A model generated the notes under the pieces. That model searched no databases. It had not been told where the DNA came from and worked only from the letters and a program-made list of their open reading frames with translations. A program made the position numbers and the translations under genes. From an uncultured Erysipelotrichaceae bacterium (GTDB lineage: Bacteria > Bacillota_I > Bacilli_A > Erysipelotrichales > Coprobacillaceae): a DNA stretch of 10,372 bases. This document shows, piece by piece, positions 1 to 4,924 of the stretch. The stretch spans positions 1 to 10,372 of the forward strand of contig ONFH01000141.1 of the NCBI GenBank assembly GCA_900317015.1, given 5' to 3'. The stretch's first letter is position 1; the number at the start of each line of letters is the position of its first letter.

Positions 1-6
1 AGGAGG
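1..6 (+). promoter_or_regulatory. Shine-Dalgarno site of the glycosyltransferase-RecX gene
   Basis: A perfect AGGAGG lies 6 bases before the ATG at 13 and supports that start. The promoter lies outside the window. Confidence 0.85.
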
Positions 7-12
7 ACCATT

Positions 13-1989
13 ATGCGTATAGCCATATTCACAGATACATTTCTCCCTGATATCAATGGCGTTGCGACTTCCATTGCCATCTTACGTGATGAGCTAGTGC
101 GACACGGTCATGATGTGATGATCGTGACGACCGTCTTACCAAAAGGAAGTTCTTATCAGGATCGATATCCCGTTGTCCGTATACATGGAATTGATTTGAA
201 ACATTTATATGGCTATCGTCTAGCCCCACTTTACAGCCTTGAAGGCATGAAGGAGATCAAAGCTTTTGATCCTCAAGTGATCCATTCACAGACAGAGTTT
301 GGCATCGGTCTTTTTGGTCGTATCGTCGCTCAAAAATTAGGTATCCCGAGTGTCTATACCTATCATACGATGTGGGAGGACTATACCCACTATATTACCA
401 AAGGCTTACAGCCCCTTGATAAAACAATCAAGAAGCTAGCTGGGAAAGTGGCAGTCCTTTATGGAGATCATTGTACGCAGATGATTACGCCAAGTGATAA
501 ATCAGCCATTGCTTTACATCGCTATGGTGTGAAACATAAGATCCAAGTCATTCCAACGGGTCTGAATTTAAAGAACTTTGATGATGAACATCGTGATGAA
601 GCCAAGATCCAGGCAATTCGTGAACACTATCACTGCGATGAACACTTTACGATCCTTTATTTAGGACGTATTGCCAAGGAGAAGAGCATCGACTTTCTGA
701 TCATGGCGATGAAGAAGATCATCCCGATCCGCAGAGATGCTCAGCTGATGATCGTTGGTGCTGGTCCAGCCATGAAGTCTTTAAAAGATTTGACAAAACG
801 ACAGAAGCTTGAAGACTATGTCAAGTTTGCCGGGGAGGCCGACAGCAGTGAAGTGGCCTCTTATTATCATGCGGCTGATGTGTTTGCGAGTGCTTCGCTC
901 TCGGAGACGCAGGGACTCACTTACATCGAAGCGATGGCCAGCGGTCTGCCAGTCTTTGCCCGTTATGATCGTAACTTAGAAAACGTGATCGTCGATGGCA
1001 AGAATGGCATCTTCTTTACAAATGAACATGAATATATTACCAAACTGATGCAGCTTGATGAAAAGCAGTTTCAAACAATGGGTCAAGCCTCTCGTGAAAT
1101 TGCGCAACATTTTTCTAGCGTTGAGTTTGGCGAGAAAGTCATTGAGGTGTATGAAAAAGCTTTGGAAGATTATAAAAGAGATTATCGTGTGACAGCCGTT
1201 GTCAATGATGAAAAAGGCGCTGTGATCACGGTCAATGATGGAAAAGAACAGTTATCATTAAGAGTATCGAAACGTTCTTTAAGCAGCTATCACATCAAAG
1301 TGAATGCCATCTTAAAAAGCGGGGACGTCGCTCATCTTCTGGATTTAGAAAAGGTACGTGGCTGTTATGGTCAGGCTTTAAAATATTTGTCTTATCGAGA
1401 CTACAGTGAGCATGCGTTAAAAGAGCGCTTATTAAGTAAAGGGACATGGACCAATAGCCAGGTCAAAATGACGATGGCTCTGCTCAATGAAAAGTCTTTG
1501 ATCAATGATTTTGACTATGCTCATGATCAGATCGCCAAAGGCTTACGTCATGGCTATGGCTTTGAGCATGTTAAGCATACGTTATTAAAAGATGGCGTGG
1601 ATGAGACGACGATCGATGAGGCATTAAGTGAATTTGAGGAAAGCGATCTGATCGAAGAAGGTTATAAGATTGCCGTCAAAATGATCGATCAGAATCGTCA
1701 GCATTCACGTAAAGCCTTAGAAGAAAAAATACAAAGTAAGCTCTTTTCCCGTGGCTTCTCAAGAAGTGCAGTCGAAGCCATCATGAATCGTTTAGATACG
1801 AGCATGAGCGTTGAATTGAGTCGTGAATTATTAAAGAAACAATATGACAAGGCATATAAGCGATATGCCAAAAAATATCAGGGATCTCAGTTAAAGCTGA
1901 AGTTAAAGAATTTCTTGATGACGAAAGGCTTTGACTATGATGAGATCAATGCGTATATCGATGAAGTTTGGAGTGAAGAAGAATGTTGA
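13..1989 (+). CDS. Family-4 glycosyltransferase fused to a RecX domain
   Basis: This 658-aa protein has two unrelated parts in one uninterrupted frame. Residues 1-390 form a GT-B glycosyltransferase of family GT4. They show the N-terminal MRIAIFTDTFLPDINGV loop, YTYHTMWEDY near 115-124, the YLGRIAKEKS donor-site strand near 216-225, and the E-x7-E pair E298/E306 in SETQGLTYIE. The closest type I recognise is the diacylglycerol glucosyltransferase group that makes glycolipid and lipoteichoic-acid anchors at the inner membrane face. The exact sugar and acceptor are inferred. Residues about 395-655 look like a complete RecX, the RecA-filament modulator: a short beta-rich lead-in, then ALKYLSYRDYSEHALKERL (455-473) and INDFDYA (497-503), followed by further three-helix repeats. 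Full-length RecX in Bacillus is about 264 aa, so this part is not a remnant. The AGGAGG at 1-6 supports the start. The 3' end overlaps the next gene by 7 bases, implying co-transcription and coupling. The domain calls are firm; the role of the fusion is unknown. Confidence 0.88.
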   Translation: MRIAIFTDTFLPDINGVATSIAILRDELVRHGHDVMIVTTVLPKGSSYQDRYPVVRIHGIDLKHLYGYRLAPLYSLEGMKEIKAFDPQVIHSQTEFGIGLFGRIVAQKLGIPSVYTYHTMWEDYTHYITKGLQPLDKTIKKLAGKVAVLYGDHCTQMITPSDKSAIALHRYGVKHKIQVIPTGLNLKNFDDEHRDEAKIQAIREHYHCDEHFTILYLGRIAKEKSIDFLIMAMKKIIPIRRDAQLMIVGAGPAMKSLKDLTKRQKLEDYVKFAGEADSSEVASYYHAADVFASASLSETQGLTYIEAMASGLPVFARYDRNLENVIVDGKNGIFFTNEHEYITKLMQLDEKQFQTMGQASREIAQHFSSVEFGEKVIEVYEKALEDYKRDYRVTAVVNDEKGAVITVNDGKEQLSLRVSKRSLSSYHIKVNAILKSGDVAHLLDLEKVRGCYGQALKYLSYRDYSEHALKERLLSKGTWTNSQVKMTMALLNEKSLINDFDYAHDQIAKGLRHGYGFEHVKHTLLKDGVDETTIDEALSEFEESDLIEEGYKIAVKMIDQNRQHSRKALEEKIQSKLFSRGFSRSAVEAIMNRLDTSMSVELSRELLKKQYDKAYKRYAKKYQGSQLKLKLKNFLMTKGFDYDEINAYIDEVWSEEEC

Positions 1990-2936
1990 AAATGCATGAA
2001 CTAGAACCCGGCATGAGCAATGTCGAATTCAAAGCCATCATTTCACAGGCAACCATTGGCAAGACTAATGGCGCAAAAAAACGTAATTATTTAAATTTGA
2101 TTTTAGAAGATAGTACCGGCGAAATGGATGCGAAGTTCTGGAGCCCAACCGATGAAGACTTACAAAACTGTGTCCAGGGTGTGGTCGTTCAGGGCTTAGG
2201 CGACATCATTAATTATAATGGCGCTAAGCAGATGAAGGTCATCAAGCTGGATGTCTTAGAAGCGACGGATGAAGAACGTCTGCAATATTTAAAGTCAGCA
2301 CCAATCGATCCGGATGTGATGATGCAGGAGATCGATGCCACGATCAATGGCATGAAGGATCCTGATTATCAGGCCATCACGAGAAATCTGATCGATGAAC
2401 ATCGTGAAGCTTTCATGACCTATCCCGCAGCGATCCGTAATCATCATGATTTCGTGTCCGGTCTTTTATATCATACCTACTGTATGTTAAAGATCGCCAA
2501 GGGCATTGCGGCCGTTTATGGCGACCTCAATGAAGACTTACTTTATGCAGGTGTGATCTTACATGATCTTGGCAAGGTCGTCGAATTAAGTGGGCCAATT
2601 ACACCATTCTATACAACAGAAGGTAATTTATTAGGACATATCTCCATTGGCAATACGATGATCAAGGAGACATGTGATCTCTTAGATATCAGTGGGGAAA
2701 AGGCCACTTTACTGCAGCACATGATCTTATCACATCATGGCAAGCAGGAATATGGGTCACCGGTCTTACCACAGATCAAGGAAGCGGAGATCTTATCTTT
2801 AGTGGATAATATCGATGCCCGTCATCAGATGTTTGATAAGGCTTATGATCAGGTCTCACCAGGGGAGACGACGAAGCGAATCTTTGCCCTAGAAAATAGA
2901 ACATTATATCGTCCCAAAGAGAAAACGGACGACTGA
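1983..2936 (+). CDS. yhaM: YhaM-type 3'-5' exoribonuclease (OB fold + HD domain)
   Basis: This 317-aa protein is close to the usual YhaM length (about 314 aa). Residues 1-95 resemble an OB-fold nucleic-acid-binding domain (LILEDSTGEMDAKFW near 39-53). Residues about 150-300 form a metal-dependent HD phosphohydrolase domain, with H164 in YHTY, the H194-D195 pair in ILHDLGKVVELSG, H251/H252 in SHHGKQEYGSP, and D275 in LVDNIDA. YhaM enzymes degrade RNA, and in some species ssDNA, from the 3' end in the cytoplasm; the family assignment is confident. The ATG at 1983 is preferred over the in-frame ATG at 1992 because GGAG at 1970-1973 sits 9 bases before it. The start overlaps the stop of the glycosyltransferase-RecX gene, so the two are probably translated in a coupled way. 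No hairpin terminator is visible after the stop at 2936. Confidence 0.92.
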   Translation: MLKMHELEPGMSNVEFKAIISQATIGKTNGAKKRNYLNLILEDSTGEMDAKFWSPTDEDLQNCVQGVVVQGLGDIINYNGAKQMKVIKLDVLEATDEERLQYLKSAPIDPDVMMQEIDATINGMKDPDYQAITRNLIDEHREAFMTYPAAIRNHHDFVSGLLYHTYCMLKIAKGIAAVYGDLNEDLLYAGVILHDLGKVVELSGPITPFYTTEGNLLGHISIGNTMIKETCDLLDISGEKATLLQHMILSHHGKQEYGSPVLPQIKEAEILSLVDNIDARHQMFDKAYDQVSPGETTKRIFALENRTLYRPKEKTDD

Positions 2937-2959
2937 TTTCCGATAATCACAAAAACGAT

Positions 2960-2988
2960 TTGAACAACTATAGCTTTGATGCTATAAT
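2960..2988 (+). promoter_or_regulatory. Sigma-A-type promoter of sepF
   Basis: The -35 box TTGAAC (2960-2965) and a perfect -10 box TATAAT (2983-2988) are separated by 17 bases. A TG pair one base before the -10 gives an extended -10. Transcription should begin near 2995, just before the sepF ribosome binding site, leaving a leader of about 20 bases. This is the best promoter match in the window. Confidence 0.85.
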
Positions 2989-2999
2989 GAAACAGTGAG

Positions 3000-3006
3000 A
3001 AGGAGG
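3000..3006 (+). promoter_or_regulatory. Shine-Dalgarno site that sets the sepF start
   Basis: AAGGAGG lies 9 bases before the ATG at 3016. In-frame starts at 2995 (GTG) and 3007 (ATG) precede or abut this site and cannot use it, so it decides the start. Confidence 0.85.
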
Positions 3007-3015
3007 ATGCGCTTC

Positions 3016-3471
3016 ATGGATAAGGTAAAAAAATGGTTCTTTGAAGAAGACGAAGATGGAGAAGAATACGAAGAAGAAACGGAAACTTCTCAAGAAGAAG
3101 TCGAAGAAGCTCCTGTAGAAGAAGCTGAAGAACCTACAAAAACAAATATATTTGAAAGAGCTAAAGCCAATCGAACAAGTGAAGTTGTGGATAAGCTGAA
3201 TGCGAATAAGGATAACGAACTGGTTTTATTTGAACCAAGATCCTATAGTGAAACGCAGGATATTGCGACATACTTAAAGCATGATAAAGCTGCCGTAGTC
3301 AACCTTCACCGCTTACAGAAGGAACAGAGCAAGCGTGTGATCGACTTCCTCAGTGGTGTGATTTATGCCATTGATGGTGATATTCAGCAGATTGGACCTA
3401 AGATCTTTTTATGTACACCATCCGGAATTGGTGTCACAGGAAATATTTCATTAGATGATGATGAAAACTAG
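3016..3471 (+). CDS. sepF: SepF cell-division protein
   Basis: This 151-aa protein has the SepF layout. It starts with a short amphipathic N-terminus (MDKVKKWFFEE) of the kind that binds membrane. A very acidic, low-complexity linker follows (about 10-40, mostly Glu), then a C-terminal SepF domain (about 67-142) containing AAVVNLHRL, KRVIDFLSGVIYA and GPKIFLCTPSGIGV. In Bacillus, SepF polymerises into arcs, tethers FtsZ to the membrane and helps septum assembly; that role is inferred here from homology. The first base after the promoter is about 2995, so only the ATG at 3016 with AAGGAGG upstream is a sensible start. In related genomes sepF is followed by ylmG, ylmH, divIVA and ileS; here ylmG is absent and a terminator follows directly. 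Confidence 0.92.
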   Translation: MDKVKKWFFEEDEDGEEYEEETETSQEEVEEAPVEEAEEPTKTNIFERAKANRTSEVVDKLNANKDNELVLFEPRSYSETQDIATYLKHDKAAVVNLHRLQKEQSKRVIDFLSGVIYAIDGDIQQIGPKIFLCTPSGIGVTGNISLDDDEN

Positions 3472-3494
3472 TATGGAGCTTTCCATACTTTTTT
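3470..3494 (+). terminator. Intrinsic terminator overlapping the sepF stop codon
   Basis: A perfect 8-bp stem (AGTATGGA at 3470-3477 with TCCATACT at 3482-3489, loop GCTT) is followed by a run of six T ending at 3494. The first two stem bases are the last two of the TAG stop. It separates sepF from ylmH, so ylmH would depend on read-through or its own promoter. Confidence 0.82.
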
Positions 3495-3503
3495 AATGAG
3501 CAA

Positions 3504-4253
3504 ATGAGTGTTTACGAACATTTTAAAGGGGACGAGGCCTTTGTTTCTAAAGCCCTCGATTATAAAAATCAGGCCCAAAATGGACGTATGGTCTTAACGA
3601 AGTTCCTCAATCCTCATGAACAGGACGTCGTCCATAGTGTTGTTGGTAACAGCTGCGCCGTCCACGCAGAAGGCGGCTTTGTGGATGCTGAAAGCAAGCG
3701 CTTGATCATTGCCCCTGATTATTATGAAATCTATCCGGAAGATTTTAAAATCAAAGTGTATGAAGTCCACTACAGCGAAAAGTTTGAACATTTAGGTCAT
3801 CGTGACGTTTTAGGCGCGCTTATGCATCTTGGCATGAATCGAGACTGCTTTGGCGATATTGATCAGCATCCTTTAGCCTTTGCGGTCTGTGAGGAAAACA
3901 GTGAATATGTGCTGTTAAACCTCAAGAAGATCAAGAAAAGCTCCATTCGCCTTAGTGAACATGACTTTTCTTTAGCATTGAATCAGCAGTTTAAAAAGAA
4001 GGAGCTGGTGGCCAGCTCACTTAGACTAGATAAGATTTTAGGTTTACTTTATGGCTTGTCACGAGGAAAATCGGTCGATGCCATCAAAGCCCAATATGTG
4101 AAAGTGAATCATAAAATCATTGAACAAACAGATTATTTGTGTAATAATAATGACATAATCTCGTTTAGGCATCATGGACGAGTGAAGCTCGTAGTCACTG
4201 ATCGGGTCACGAAAGCAGGGAACTACGTGGTAGAAGGATTATTTTACTTGTGA
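3504..4253 (+). CDS. ylmH: YlmH-like S4-domain RNA-binding protein
   Basis: This 249-aa protein matches YlmH in length and layout. Its N-terminal part (about 1-165) contains the conserved block HLGHRDVLGALMHLGMNRDCFGDI (about 96-119; similar blocks mark the family). A C-terminal S4 RNA-binding domain (about 171-245) begins SSLRLDKILGLLYGLSRGKS and ends with ISFRHHGRVKLV. YlmH has been linked to division-gene clusters and, through its S4 domain, to ribosome-associated RNA binding; its exact activity here is inferred. The ATG at 3504 is the only start that keeps the full N-terminus, because the next in-frame Met is at 3588. It has no Shine-Dalgarno match. A terminator lies just upstream and a three-codon frame (ATGAGCAAATGA, 3496-3507) overlaps it. 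The stop is 10 bases before the preferred divIVA start, suggesting co-transcription with divIVA. Confidence 0.9.
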   Translation: MSVYEHFKGDEAFVSKALDYKNQAQNGRMVLTKFLNPHEQDVVHSVVGNSCAVHAEGGFVDAESKRLIIAPDYYEIYPEDFKIKVYEVHYSEKFEHLGHRDVLGALMHLGMNRDCFGDIDQHPLAFAVCEENSEYVLLNLKKIKKSSIRLSEHDFSLALNQQFKKKELVASSLRLDKILGLLYGLSRGKSVDAIKAQYVKVNHKIIEQTDYLCNNNDIISFRHHGRVKLVVTDRVTKAGNYVVEGLFYL

Positions 4254-4263
4254 GGTGAGAAGT

Positions 4264-4716
4264 GTGGCAGAGAATTTTACGAAGACTTTCCGCGGTTACA
4301 GCGTAGAGGAAGTTGACGATGCAATTGATGATCTGGAAAATGAGATTGCAAAGCAGAAAGCAGAGATCGAAGATTTAAAAGAACAGCTGCATAGTGCAAA
4401 AGAGGAAAATGCGATCATACAGAACCAGTCTTCAATTACGGAGAAGGCGAACGAAGAAATTGCTCGCTTGGCCTTGAAAGAAGCAAGTGATCTGATTACC
4501 AAAGCGAAACGTAACGCCAACATGATTCTTAAAGAATCAATGGATTATGTGAAAGGCCTTGACAAGGAAGTCAACGGTTTTAAAGATGATGCGAAGACCT
4601 TTAGAGCTGAGGTCGTGACTTTAAGCAAAGAATTAATTGAAACGATTGACAAATCGGAAATATTTGCTTTAATTAATGAAGATGAAAATGCAGGGAAAGA
4701 GACAGATCATAATTAA
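4264..4716 (+). CDS. divIVA: DivIVA-family division/polarity protein (short)
   Basis: This 150-aa protein has a DivIVA N-terminal membrane-binding motif, FTKTFRGYSVEEVDDAI (5-21), then a long heptad-rich coiled coil (about 20-60) and a second helical segment (about 60-130). It ends in a short acidic and polar tail. DivIVA binds curved membrane at septa and poles and recruits partners. The GTG at 4264 is preferred because GAGGTG (4252-4257) sits 6 bases upstream. The alternative GTG at 4255 lies inside that site. The Phe-Arg pair of the membrane loop is kept (F9, R10), but the residues before it are about 8 fewer than in Bacillus DivIVA. The gene's last 70 bases appear to contain the promoter for the ileS T-box leader. 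Confidence 0.86.
   Translation: MAENFTKTFRGYSVEEVDDAIDDLENEIAKQKAEIEDLKEQLHSAKEENAIIQNQSSITEKANEEIARLALKEASDLITKAKRNANMILKESMDYVKGLDKEVNGFKDDAKTFRAEVVTLSKELIETIDKSEIFALINEDENAGKETDHN
4646..4673 (+). promoter_or_regulatory. Candidate promoter of the ileS T-box leader, inside divIVA
   Basis: A perfect -35 TTGACA (4646-4651) and a -10 TTTAAT (4668-4673) are spaced by 16 bases, with TG one base before the -10. Initiation near 4680 would place the RNA start about 40 bases before the T-box Stem I signature, as expected for a T-box leader. The site lies in divIVA coding sequence, so part of the match could be chance. Confidence 0.6.
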
Positions 4717-4895
4717 GAATTAGAGAGAAGCCGTGGCTGGTGAAAACGGCAAAGGACGAATTATGGTGGATCACTCTTGAGCAGCCTCCTGAACAGTTAG
4801 GGAGCGCCGTTAGTTGCGTTAAGACTTTAAGCGTACATCGATGATGTAAATAAAGGTGGTACCGCGTGCAAACGTCCTTTAATAGGACGTTTTTT
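4717..4895 (+). promoter_or_regulatory. T-box riboswitch, isoleucine specifier
   Basis: This stretch between divIVA and ileS is a classic T-box leader that senses uncharged tRNA. Stem I starts with AGAGAGAAG (4722-4730) and a GCCG/CGGC helix. The specifier is read as ATC (4770-4772), followed by ACTCTTGAGC, the usual specifier-loop flank; ATC is an Ile codon and matches the downstream ileS. A hairpin at 4834-4848 (TACATC, loop GAT, GATGTA) is likely Stem III. The T-box AAAGGTGGTACCGCG (4852-4866) holds TGGT (4857-4860), able to pair with an ACCA tRNA end. The antiterminator AAAGG (4852-4856)/CCTTT (4876-4880) competes with the terminator that follows. Uncharged tRNA-Ile should favour read-through into ileS. 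Confidence 0.95.
4871..4895 (+). terminator. Regulated terminator of the ileS T-box
   Basis: An 8-bp perfect stem (AACGTCCT 4871-4878, AGGACGTT 4884-4891, loop TTAAT) runs into a T tract. Its 5' arm overlaps the 3' arm of the antiterminator, so the two structures exclude each other. Confidence 0.92.
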
Positions 4896-4924
4896 ATTTT
4901 GATTGAAAAAAGAGGAAGGTAAAA

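Noticed and set aside
2995..3015. Upstream in-frame GTG start for sepF at 2995 (and ATG at 3007)
   Set aside because: These lie at the predicted transcription start or on the Shine-Dalgarno site, so they cannot be used normally. The ATG at 3016 has AAGGAGG at the right spacing.
3594..3791. 65-aa open frame on the - strand inside ylmH
   Set aside because: It is a shadow of ylmH, with no ribosome binding site or recognisable domain.
4255..4263. GTG start for divIVA at 4255
   Set aside because: It lies within the GAGGTG ribosome binding site of the GTG at 4264 and has no site of its own at a suitable distance.
4296..4523. 75-aa open frame on the - strand inside divIVA
   Set aside because: It is rich in Ser, Phe and Ala because it is antisense to coiled-coil codons; no signals support it.
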